Source: Candidatus Omnitrophota bacterium
GTDB taxonomy: Bacteria > Omnitrophota > Gorgyraeia > Gygaellales > Profunditerraquicolaceae
Reading direction: 5' to 3'
NCBI GenBank assembly: GCA_030691585.1
Contig: JAUYEC010000085.1
Location: forward strand, 1 to 22,928
Length of the DNA stretch: 22,928 bases
The position numbers and the translations under genes were made by a program. Every line of letters starts with the position of its first letter. Position 1 is the stretch's first letter. A model generated the notes under the pieces. The model saw only the letters and a list, made by a program, of their open reading frames with translations, had not been told where the DNA came from and did not search any database. Below, piece by piece: positions 15,955 through 22,928 of the stretch.

Positions 15955-16953
15955 CTATAATATCCCTTCCGGTTTTGCGGTAAATAAACCCTTTATGCTC
16001 CCAGCCGTAACTACCAGTGATTCGGACAAATGTATGCCTATAGCAATAAGCATAAAAACCAGGCCCTTCTCTTTCGCCGTTAAAACAAAAAAACGCCTGT
16101 TAAAAGAAAGATAGATCAACGTAAGCGCCAAAGAAAGCAGCGCGAACCGCGGCCCCAGAAAAATTAACGGAAAAGAAACTAGAACCAGGAACCCCAGGAT
16201 ATAACCCGTGCCTTGTGAAGGGGTAGCGCAGAAATTATCGAATTTCTTTCTTTTTTTGAAAAGCTGCATCCATAAAACGGTCCTTTGATAATGGTTCTTC
16301 ATTGTCTTTTTAAAAAGGTTCCAATTAACACGGATGAGTATGTCTTTAAAGAAATAGATCTGGTATTTTTGCGCGAGCCTGTGCCCGAATTCAAAATCCT
16401 CGACCGATGCCCCGCGATAACCTTCATCGAAGCCGCCGATCTCATCAAAAACCTCTTTTCTCATCACCCCGAAGGCGCCGGTGAAAAAAGTAGCGTATTT
16501 GCCTTTGGGGACCCAGGAGTTATGCATTATTGCCCTGTAGCTGGGGAATATCCCTTTATTTGCCGGGATCTTCGATTTGTTGCAGGCCATAACTTTAATA
16601 AACTTATCCCTCATGGCATCTTCGATCCTCTGTATAGCGTCATTCTCCGCCTGCACATCGGAATCGATAAAAACCAGTATATCACGGCTTGCCGCCCTGG
16701 CTCCGGCATTCCTTGCCGCCGCCGCACCCCTGTTGCGCTCGAGCCTGATAAGTTTTACAAAACTGAATTTCTCCACAGCCCTTGCCACCGAATCATCGCT
16801 GGAACAGTCGTCAACGACTATCATTTCAAGCGAAGGGTTCCTCTTAAAATCATCCTTCAGGGAGTTCAATAAACCTTCCAGCTCCCCGCCATTATTGTGC
16901 ACAGGCGAGATTATAGAAAGAGGTATATGATCCGGATTATTTGGCTGGTTCAT
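15955..16953 (-). CDS. Family 2 glycosyltransferase with C-terminal membrane helices
   Basis: This is a GT-A fold, family 2 glycosyltransferase of 332 residues. The N-terminal strand is SIISPVHN, followed by VVDDCSSDDS near 47-55. The metal- and nucleotide-binding DSD is at 97-99, and the acceptor-side ED pair (E185-D186 in GASVEDFEFG) fits an inverting enzyme with Asp as catalytic base. After about residue 250 there are several hydrophobic stretches that should anchor it at the inner face of the membrane. The start chosen is the ATG at 16953, because GAGG lies seven bases before it. A longer TTG-initiated reading (16977) would add eight residues but has no convincing site. It overlaps the preceding radical SAM gene by 17 bases. 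It probably adds one sugar to a lipid-linked oligosaccharide; the sugar is not predictable. Confidence 0.88.
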   Translation of the reverse strand: MNQPNNPDHIPLSIISPVHNNGGELEGLLNSLKDDFKRNPSLEMIVVDDCSSDDSVARAVEKFSFVKLIRLERNRGAAAARNAGARAASRDILVFIDSDVQAENDAIQRIEDAMRDKFIKVMACNKSKIPANKGIFPSYRAIMHNSWVPKGKYATFFTGAFGVMRKEVFDEIGGFDEGYRGASVEDFEFGHRLAQKYQIYFFKDILIRVNWNLFKKTMKNHYQRTVLWMQLFKKRKKFDNFCATPSQGTGYILGFLVLVSFPLIFLGPRFALLSLALTLIYLSFNRRFFVLTAKEKGLVFMLIAIGIHLSESLVVTAGSIKGLFTAKPEGIL

Positions 16954-18415
16954 TTGATAACCTCGGGTTACGCGCAAAGACCCCTTCCTTCTGCGTGCGG
17001 TAATGCCTTCCCCAGGGCAGGATGCTTAGGGCCCTCTTAAAAACCGCCTTGACCTGCTCAAAAGTCTTGATTTCGCTGATCAGGCCAAAAATTATTCTCG
17101 GCCGCAGATAGAAAGATATTATGGCACGGCGATGCAGCTTTTTTAGCGTATTCTCATCGATCGCCGATACGCCTGATTTATAACTATAACCAAAATATGT
17201 ATCCCAATTTATCTGGCCCAGCGTTATCCCTTTGGCCTTAAGCCAGCCCTGGAATACCCTGGTGCCGGGCAAAGGAATAAGCGTGCAAAAAGCTGCCTTA
17301 TCTATGGGAAGGCTTTTGGAGAATCTGATGGTTTTTTCAATTTCGGCGGCCCCTTCAGCAGGATGTCCGATCAAAAAGAAGCCTGTTATCTTTATTGAAG
17401 TATTCTTTTTGACCATGGCTATCTTTTCCCTTACCTGCGCCGTCGTTAAGTTCTTGCCGATCTTTTTTAACACGGAATCATCACCGGACTCTATACCTAC
17501 GCCAAAAGAATAACACCCGGATCTCTCCATTGAGACAACGGCCTCTTTATCCAGCGTATCAAGGCGTATCCCGTTCGGGCAGGCCCAGCTGACGTTTAAC
17601 CCGCTTTTTAAGAGGGCAGTGCAAAACTCAAGGACAAATTCTTTTTTTAACGAAAAATTATCGTCCTCTATATGCAGCTCCCTGACCCCGAACCTGCCGC
17701 AGAGTAATTTTATTTCTTCCATAATGTTCGGGATGCCGCGCCGGCGGATCCTCTTGCCCATTATGGAAGATCCGCCGCAGAAATCGCAATCAAAAGGGCA
17801 GCCCCTGGTGAGCAATATCGGGGCCGCGGGAAGATTCCTGGTAAAAGTCCCGTGAGGAGAATTCGGGTAAATGTTGGGATCGATAAGGCCCCATTCGGGA
17901 AATGGGATACTATCAAGATCCTCTTCAAGGTAAAGCCCGTTTGTCTTTACTCCGTTCTGCCCGCGGAACGCCAGGTTCTCTATCTTTGAGAGGCTATCCC
18001 CGGATCTGCGCTCATCCCCGGAGAGGCCCATCAACTTCGAGACAGCCCGCTCTCCCTCTCTCATAACGGCAAAATCCACCGAACTTAAATAGTTCAGCGT
18101 GTGCTCCGGCTCACATGAAGGGTGAGGGCCGCCCACTACCACAATGGTCCGGGGCGAAACTTCCTTTACAATGGAAGCCAGCGTCTTTACCGAATTCAAC
18201 TGGTAGGTGTAGAGCTGGAAACCTATCATATCAAACGCGTTATCCCGGATATATCTTCTAAAGCCGTCGAAATTAATGCGGGTCCTTGCGGCATCGATGA
18301 TTTCCACATCATGCCCGTCTTTCTTCAGGGCCGAGGCAAGATAACCGAGGCCGAGATTCGGCGCGATTATGTAATATTCGCTGTCTATAGGCTTCATCAA
18401 CAGGATCCTGGCCAT
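16937..18415 (-). CDS. B12-binding radical SAM protein, FYxRP group
   Basis: This complete 492-residue protein has the same architecture as the gene just upstream. The B12-binding domain spans about 1-130, with VVGGPH at 93-98 and a REGERA element at 119-124 where the relatives have GEGEE. The radical SAM domain has canonical cysteines C206, C210 and C213 in TRGCPFDCDFC, then VGIESG, IGHPAE and a LPLPG-type element (LIPLPG). The C-terminal segment is SFYLRP followed by a basic tail. No DxHxxG motif is present. ATG follows the preceding stop by three bases, with AAGGA seven bases upstream. Its end overlaps the next gene by 17 bases. Together with the gene upstream it looks like an old tandem duplication, judging from matching motifs along the length. 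Substrate unknown. Confidence 0.9.
   Translation of the reverse strand: MARILLMKPIDSEYYIIAPNLGLGYLASALKKDGHDVEIIDAARTRINFDGFRRYIRDNAFDMIGFQLYTYQLNSVKTLASIVKEVSPRTIVVVGGPHPSCEPEHTLNYLSSVDFAVMREGERAVSKLMGLSGDERRSGDSLSKIENLAFRGQNGVKTNGLYLEEDLDSIPFPEWGLIDPNIYPNSPHGTFTRNLPAAPILLTRGCPFDCDFCGGSSIMGKRIRRRGIPNIMEEIKLLCGRFGVRELHIEDDNFSLKKEFVLEFCTALLKSGLNVSWACPNGIRLDTLDKEAVVSMERSGCYSFGVGIESGDDSVLKKIGKNLTTAQVREKIAMVKKNTSIKITGFFLIGHPAEGAAEIEKTIRFSKSLPIDKAAFCTLIPLPGTRVFQGWLKAKGITLGQINWDTYFGYSYKSGVSAIDENTLKKLHRRAIISFYLRPRIIFGLISEIKTFEQVKAVFKRALSILPWGRHYRTQKEGVFARNPRLSNEPAK
16961..16964 (-). promoter_or_regulatory. Ribosome binding site deciding the start of the GT2 at 16953
   Basis: GAGG on the minus strand lies seven bases before the ATG at 16953 and downstream of the alternative TTG at 16977. 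It lies within the last codons of the preceding radical SAM gene. Confidence 0.6.
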
Positions 18416-18418
18416 CGT

Positions 18419-19834
18419 TTATTCCTTTGAAAGAAAAATAAAAAAATCGCGCATACCCCGCATTAAATTGCCTATAAATGAGGGATATTTGAGCATAAAA
18501 CCAAAATAAGAAAATATTATTTTCGGCCTTAGATAAAATCCCTTTATCGCCTCATCCCTCAAGTCTTCTATCTCTTTTTTGGCCAGGCCGAAAGGCACAA
18601 AAACGACATTGGCGGTATTCAACTTCTCCCAATCGCCGTCATAATCGCCGTACAAATGAGCCGTCTTCGCGACCTCTGAACCCGGCAGCGGCATCAAAGC
18701 CGAACAGGTAAAGTCATCAATATTCACGCGCCGGGAATACCGGATGGTCTGCATTATGGTATCCCTTGTCTCTGATGGGTTACCGATCATAAACAGGCCC
18801 TTGGTACGTATCCCGATCCGTTTGACCCGGCTCAACGTGTCCTCGGCTTGCTGTAAGTCTATTCTTTTGTTAATAGTATCCAGGACCTTCGGCGAGCCGC
18901 TCTCTATCCCGAAACTTATCTGCCAGCAGCCGGCTTTTTTCATAAGCCTCATCAATTCTTCGTCAAATGAATCTACCCTGCCCGCGCAGGTCCATTTAAA
19001 ATCCTCCCCCGCGCCGATGATCAAATTGCACAATTCTTTAACGCGGTTCTTGGAAACGAAAAAAGTATCGTCGTAGAATAAAAAATCCTTTATTTTATAA
19101 CGGCCTTTTAAGAAACGTAAATAGTCAAAGATGTATTTAGCGCTGTGGAAACGGTATTTGTTGCCAAAGATCGTCCGGTCGCAAAAGGTGCATTGAGCGG
19201 GGCATCCCCGTGAACTGACAATGCTTGAGGCGGGGAAACGGATAAAATTATTATACATCGGTACATAATTTTGCGGGAAAGCCGGATATAAAAGCTCGTG
19301 CGCCGGAAACGGCAGCTTGTCCAGATCCTGGATAAACTCCCTCTTCCCGGTTATGACCGGCCCTTGCCCATCCCTGAAAATTATGCCCAAAACCCGCGCT
19401 AAATCTTTTCTATTGTCAAGTGCGGGTATCAACTCCGCGATCGTATCCTCGCCCTCCCCTATTACCCCGATATCTATATCCTTGAATCTCTCCATTGATT
19501 CTTTGGGGATAGCGCTCAAATGCGCGCCGCCCAGGATAATCTTTACGCCCGGCAATTGCTTTTTTACAAGCGACGCCAGATTGGCCGCGTCAAAGATTAT
19601 CGATGTCGTCGCGGTGATCCCCACATACCTGGGTTTTTCCACAGCGATGATCGAAGCTATTTCCTCGGGTGTTTTTTTTAACGGCTCGCATTCAATGACG
19701 CGGCACTTATACCCCTTGTCCCTTAAGACGGCCGCGAGTATACACAAACCGATGCTCGGCAGGCCATACCGGTAGGTCTTTACACCGTTCTTATAATTCA
19801 GGAATACCGGTTCGACTAAAACTATATCAAGCAT
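18419..19834 (-). CDS. B12-binding radical SAM protein, FYxRP group
   Basis: This is a complete 471-residue protein. Residues 1-140 are a Rossmann-like B12-binding domain with the GG loop at 102-103 (ILGGAH) and GEGED at 126-130, without a DxHxxG histidine motif, which suggests cobalamin bound without a protein histidine ligand. The radical SAM domain begins with SSRGCPAQC and has canonical cysteines C211, C215 and C218. It continues with FGIESG and a C-terminal GFYLRP segment like those of the neighbouring radical SAM proteins. The start is ATG three bases after the preceding stop, with AAGG about eight bases upstream. It lies in tandem with the next radical SAM gene and is probably its paralogue. 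The reaction is unknown; B12-dependent C-methylation or carbon-skeleton change of a sugar or lipid is the main possibility. Confidence 0.9.
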   Translation of the reverse strand: MLDIVLVEPVFLNYKNGVKTYRYGLPSIGLCILAAVLRDKGYKCRVIECEPLKKTPEEIASIIAVEKPRYVGITATTSIIFDAANLASLVKKQLPGVKIILGGAHLSAIPKESMERFKDIDIGVIGEGEDTIAELIPALDNRKDLARVLGIIFRDGQGPVITGKREFIQDLDKLPFPAHELLYPAFPQNYVPMYNNFIRFPASSIVSSRGCPAQCTFCDRTIFGNKYRFHSAKYIFDYLRFLKGRYKIKDFLFYDDTFFVSKNRVKELCNLIIGAGEDFKWTCAGRVDSFDEELMRLMKKAGCWQISFGIESGSPKVLDTINKRIDLQQAEDTLSRVKRIGIRTKGLFMIGNPSETRDTIMQTIRYSRRVNIDDFTCSALMPLPGSEVAKTAHLYGDYDGDWEKLNTANVVFVPFGLAKKEIEDLRDEAIKGFYLRPKIIFSYFGFMLKYPSFIGNLMRGMRDFFIFLSKE

Positions 19835-19837
19835 ACC

Positions 19838-21649
19838 TTAAGCCTTAATAGATGGCCCGCGAATTATATTTTTATAAATAAGACACAGCCCGCACGCCGC
19901 AAAGATCATAAAGAAAGGATGCAGCGGTATCCTGTAGCGCCAGCATTGGCCGGTAGTCAATCCCACGTGAATAATAAGATAATACACCAGGACAACGGCC
20001 GGCAAAGACGACTGCAAGACCCTTCTTTTATCAGCAGCAACATAAACCATGCCTATGACAAGGATGAGCAGCGCGTAGAACCCCATTGTGGAGGCATACT
20101 GGTTCGGTGTAGTAGAAGCTAAGATAAATACAGGGTCAAAGTATCCCGCGGGCGGATAAAAGAGAAAAAGTTTCAGCCTCTTCGGCAGTATCTCTGACTC
20201 GATCTTTAAGATCTTCAGGGGATTTTTCAAGGCGATCAGAAGCGCGCCCTTGGGGTCCCTGAATGGATTAATGCCCATTTCTATCAACTTCGCGTTGCTA
20301 TATACGTGACGCGGGTCAATATACCTTCCACCTTCGTTTTCGGTAAACGCTATCCAATTCGGGTCCTGCTTGCTGGTGAACATTTTGAATTGCCCCGTAT
20401 TGGTATAAGTCAGGATAATAACACCTATCATCGCCGGCAAGATCCCCGCGGCAAATATCGTTGAGGCCTTGATCCACCTGGAGCCTGACACATACAGAAG
20501 CATCCATAAAACCGCAATAAAAGGGAACAATAACAGCATAGCCCTGGTAACAATGGCCACGCCCAGGCTTAAACCTGCCGCAAACAGCCAGCGGCTGCCG
20601 CTTCGCGCGCGCGCGTTTTTCGAAAACCTTAAAAGGCAATAAATAGAAAAAACAAATAAAGGGATAGAGAGCGCTTCTGTCGTCAGGACAGCCGAAAGCA
20701 TGATCAGCGGCTGGTTGGCAGCGGTCAAGACTGCCGCGATTATGCCCGTATTTCTATTAAATATTTCTTTGGCGATAAGATAAATAAAAACCACCATGAG
20801 AGCGTTGAGCGCCGACTGAATAAGGGCGGCAGCGTAGAAATTAGGCCCAAAAATTTTATATATCAGTCCCAGAAACATGGAATAACCCGGGTCATACGCA
20901 CCGGGGATGATCTTTTTTGCGCTGACTAAATTGGCGATATTTTGCGTTATAAGAACCGCTTGATCATGATATGTCGGGCCGTCATCGCTTGCTGTCGGAA
21001 ACGCTCCTGCTGTCACCTGTATTATATGGACCGCAAAAATTGCCCGCGCAGCGAAGGCGAATAGGAATATTAAAATTATGATTGTACGCTCTTTCTTTAA
21101 AAAACCTGCGGCGGCTCTGATAGGCCTCAGGATCAAAGGCTTATTCTTGCAGGCGAAATAGGCGCACAACAATAATCCCAGATGGAACACAAAATACGCC
21201 GGAGCAATATAGCGCATATCCCGATATAAATGATAGAGTAGATTAAAGCCCAGCGGCAGGTAAAGATAAAAATCTTTTTGCGTGTACTTAGAACCCGCCT
21301 TTTGGAAGAAAAAATACGCGCTGCCGGCAAATAACACTGTTTCTAATAAAAAAGCGTACCCTATATACATCCTCGCGTAATAAGAATTGGATAAAAGCGA
21401 ATGATTTAGCCCGAGCAGCATAAGATCTATGTGCAGGAATACTCCCAGTATCAGCATATTCGCCAATATGCCGGAAAATTTTATTTTTGCATAAAGGGCG
21501 TAAATAAAAGTATAAACAAAAAGTACCAGCCAATAATAAACCGGGATGTAAATATCCGCCGCCACAAGTGTCAGGGGAACATATCCTCTGTTAGATTGGA
21601 CGATAAGTAACAGGGACAGATAAGTCAAAAGAGACAAAAATATACGCAT
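19838..21649 (-). CDS. GT-C membrane glycosyltransferase, GT39/ArnT-like
   Basis: This 603-residue polytopic membrane protein resembles the dolichyl-phosphate-mannose/ArnT-type GT-C enzymes, which transfer a sugar from a polyprenyl-phosphate donor to an acceptor on the outer face of the membrane. From about residue 186 the usual core is recognisable: one membrane helix, then a first outer loop with D222-D223 and Y227-H228, a later TTEAL element near 323-327, and many further helices. A C-terminal RYRIPLHPFF motif lies near 572-581. The first ~185 residues form an additional block with several hydrophobic helices before the core. The start is ATG with GGGAG six bases upstream, overlapping the preceding stop by one base. 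The likely donor makers are the two GtrB-like enzymes in the same block. Donor sugar and acceptor cannot be read from sequence; a role as O-antigen ligase or polymerase is less likely but not excluded. Confidence 0.8.
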   Translation of the reverse strand: MRIFLSLLTYLSLLLIVQSNRGYVPLTLVAADIYIPVYYWLVLFVYTFIYALYAKIKFSGILANMLILGVFLHIDLMLLGLNHSLLSNSYYARMYIGYAFLLETVLFAGSAYFFFQKAGSKYTQKDFYLYLPLGFNLLYHLYRDMRYIAPAYFVFHLGLLLCAYFACKNKPLILRPIRAAAGFLKKERTIIILIFLFAFAARAIFAVHIIQVTAGAFPTASDDGPTYHDQAVLITQNIANLVSAKKIIPGAYDPGYSMFLGLIYKIFGPNFYAAALIQSALNALMVVFIYLIAKEIFNRNTGIIAAVLTAANQPLIMLSAVLTTEALSIPLFVFSIYCLLRFSKNARARSGSRWLFAAGLSLGVAIVTRAMLLLFPFIAVLWMLLYVSGSRWIKASTIFAAGILPAMIGVIILTYTNTGQFKMFTSKQDPNWIAFTENEGGRYIDPRHVYSNAKLIEMGINPFRDPKGALLIALKNPLKILKIESEILPKRLKLFLFYPPAGYFDPVFILASTTPNQYASTMGFYALLILVIGMVYVAADKRRVLQSSLPAVVLVYYLIIHVGLTTGQCWRYRIPLHPFFMIFAACGLCLIYKNIIRGPSIKA

Positions 21650-22928
21650 TATTTTCTCCCTGCCGTTTTGTTGAATAATATCCCGATGATGAATCTTATT
21701 CCGTCAAAATAACGCTTCAATTCCTCAAGGTTCTTTATTCTTTTAAGATGCTTCCAGAAATAGGCGGGCCTGAAATAAAATCTCATATAGGCCTTCCTCA
21801 TTACAGTTTCCAATTCGTCCCTGTCGCGGTAACCGTTTGGGACATAGGTCGCCTTGGTCAGGCCCCTGTATTCAACAACCTTGCCCATATCCAGGGCAAA
21901 ATCGGCCATTTTTGTCCCTTTGAACGGAAAGGCCAGGTTAAATTGCGCGTAAGTAAGATCGAGCTCGACCGCCAGCTCGATCGTCTTCTTTGCTTTCTCG
22001 GGTGTTTCTCCGGGAAGCCCCAATATAAACGAACCCCGCGTTTCTATTCCTGCCTCATGCGCCCATTTCACGGCATCCTTTATCTGTTGGATGGTAATGC
22101 CTTTCTGTATAATATCCAACAGGTCCTGATTGCCGGACTCAAGGCCCAAGAAAAGAGAATAACAGCCGGCATCCGCGGCGGTCTTCAAAATCTTGGGGTC
22201 AAGCAGGTCAACCTTAGCGCCGCAATTCCAGGCGATGTCGATCTTCTCGCTTTTTAGAACCCGGCAAAACTCTTCCACCCAGGGCTTATTCAAGATGAAT
22301 ATACTGTCCAGGAACTGTATCTCCCTTATCCCGTAGTTATTCACCAGTATTTTTATCTCATCAATGACCCTTTTTACGGAGTGCCTCCTGAAAGGCTGCC
22401 CCTGCATGCCGCCGGTGTAACAGAAAGCGCACTTTCTATACGCGCAGCCGCGGGCAGTGATCAATGTCGTCGATGGCAGCCTTTTATAAGAATTCGGCAG
22501 GGGACAATACAGCCGGTTATCGTATAATTCCCTGGCGGGCATGGAAATATCATCCAACGGGCCCTTTGATACTCTCGGCCCGTTATCTATCACCGTACCT
22601 TTATCCCTGAATATTAAACCTTCGATCCCCAAGAGATCCCTGCCCTGGCTCAACCGGCTGCATAACTCGACTATCGTCTCCTCGCCCTCGCCGGTGACGG
22701 CCAGATCCGCCGCCTTTTCTTCAATAAGGACCTCCTTGCCGAAATCAGTTACATGCGGCCCTCCCATCACTATTTTGGCTTTAGACAACTCCTTGAGCTT
22801 CCTGGCCATGCTGTATGCCTCCCGGGAGGAAGCAGTCATACAGGATATACCGATAAGATCCGGAGAATCCTCAAGCACTAACCGGATAAAATCATCCTCC
22901 TTAAGCCCCATGGATGCGCCGTCAAGCA
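21649..22928 (-). CDS. B12-binding radical SAM protein (5'-partial), FYxRP group
   Basis: This is a cobalamin-binding-domain radical SAM protein whose 5' end lies beyond the right edge. The frame is open to base 22928 (L-D-G-A-S precedes the first visible Met at 22911), so that Met is internal. Counting from it, the end of the B12-binding Rossmann domain carries the GGPH loop at 50-53 and a GEGEET motif near 74-79. The radical SAM core has the cluster-binding cysteines at C156, C161 and C164. This is CX4CX2C, one residue longer than the usual CX3CX2C. A GLESG strand and a C-terminal FYFRP segment follow. No DxHxxG motif is visible, although the N-terminus is incomplete. The family does B12-dependent methylations, cyclisations and ring rearrangements; the substrate here is unknown. 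Its stop overlaps the next start as TAATG. Confidence 0.9.
   Translation of the reverse strand, partial: LDGASMGLKEDDFIRLVLEDSPDLIGISCMTASSREAYSMARKLKELSKAKIVMGGPHVTDFGKEVLIEEKAADLAVTGEGEETIVELCSRLSQGRDLLGIEGLIFRDKGTVIDNGPRVSKGPLDDISMPARELYDNRLYCPLPNSYKRLPSTTLITARGCAYRKCAFCYTGGMQGQPFRRHSVKRVIDEIKILVNNYGIREIQFLDSIFILNKPWVEEFCRVLKSEKIDIAWNCGAKVDLLDPKILKTAADAGCYSLFLGLESGNQDLLDIIQKGITIQQIKDAVKWAHEAGIETRGSFILGLPGETPEKAKKTIELAVELDLTYAQFNLAFPFKGTKMADFALDMGKVVEYRGLTKATYVPNGYRDRDELETVMRKAYMRFYFRPAYFWKHLKRIKNLEELKRYFDGIRFIIGILFNKTAGRK

Noticed and set aside
16285..16872. Plus-strand open frame of 195 codons
   Set aside because: It is complementary to the family 2 glycosyltransferase, which has clear DSD and ED motifs. 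The plus-strand product shows no recognisable domain.
1..22928. CRISPR arrays, tRNA or rRNA genes, insertion sequences, long direct repeats
   Set aside because: Coding sequence fills essentially all of the window, and reading the gaps and both edges showed no repeat-spacer pattern, transposase or RNA gene.

Overview
The window is one unbroken block of twenty genes, all on the minus strand and read from right to left. It is the interior of a large cluster for a cell-surface polysaccharide or glycolipid, and both ends cut through genes. No RNA gene, insertion sequence, CRISPR array or terminator was seen. The longest gap between genes is 48 bases, and most junctions are overlaps (ATGA, TAATG) or gaps of 2-4 bases, so the block probably behaves as a single operon or as part of one. 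The source looks like an uncultured Gram-negative-type bacterium of moderate GC. Dense cobalamin-binding radical SAM genes mixed with glycosyltransferases recall Candidatus Omnitrophota and similar environmental lineages, but that placement is a guess from general familiarity.

Layout in transcription order. (1) 22928-16937: three B12-binding radical SAM proteins, the first cut by the window edge, with a GT-C (GT39/ArnT-like) membrane glycosyltransferase between the first and second. (2) 16953-14112: a membrane-anchored family 2 glycosyltransferase, a GtrB/dolichyl-phosphate-sugar-synthase-like family 2 enzyme, and a methyltransferase with a Cys4 N-terminus. (3) 14074-11751: a fourth radical SAM protein closely coupled to a second methyltransferase. 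(4) 11719-7657: a nucleotide-sugar cassette of Gfo/Idh/MocA dehydrogenase, hexapeptide N-acetyltransferase, SDR epimerase/dehydratase, DegT aminotransferase and a second hexapeptide acyltransferase. (5) 7652-4057: a GT-B glycosyltransferase, a Wzx-type flippase and a second GtrB-like enzyme. (6) 4054-1: an AsnB-type amidotransferase, a third methyltransferase, and a fifth radical SAM gene that stays open to base 1 and has no stop inside the window.

Proposed joint role (inference): the cassette makes an N-acetylated amino sugar, plausibly a 3-acetamido or 2,3-diacetamido sugar or uronate, and AsnB may amidate a carboxyl group on it. Cytoplasmic glycosyltransferases assemble a lipid-linked oligosaccharide and Wzx flips it. 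The GtrB-like enzymes load sugars onto polyprenyl phosphate for the GT-C enzyme outside the membrane. The three methyltransferases and five B12 radical SAM enzymes would decorate the glycan or its lipid carrier. No initiating phosphosugar transferase, UDP-sugar 6-dehydrogenase, Wzy polymerase or chain-length regulator is visible, so the cluster must extend further or rely on genes elsewhere.

The unusual element is the dose of B12 radical SAM genes: five of twenty. They fall into two groups. One has a C-terminal FYxRP signature and sits around the GT-C gene. The other lacks it and is coupled to class I methyltransferases.
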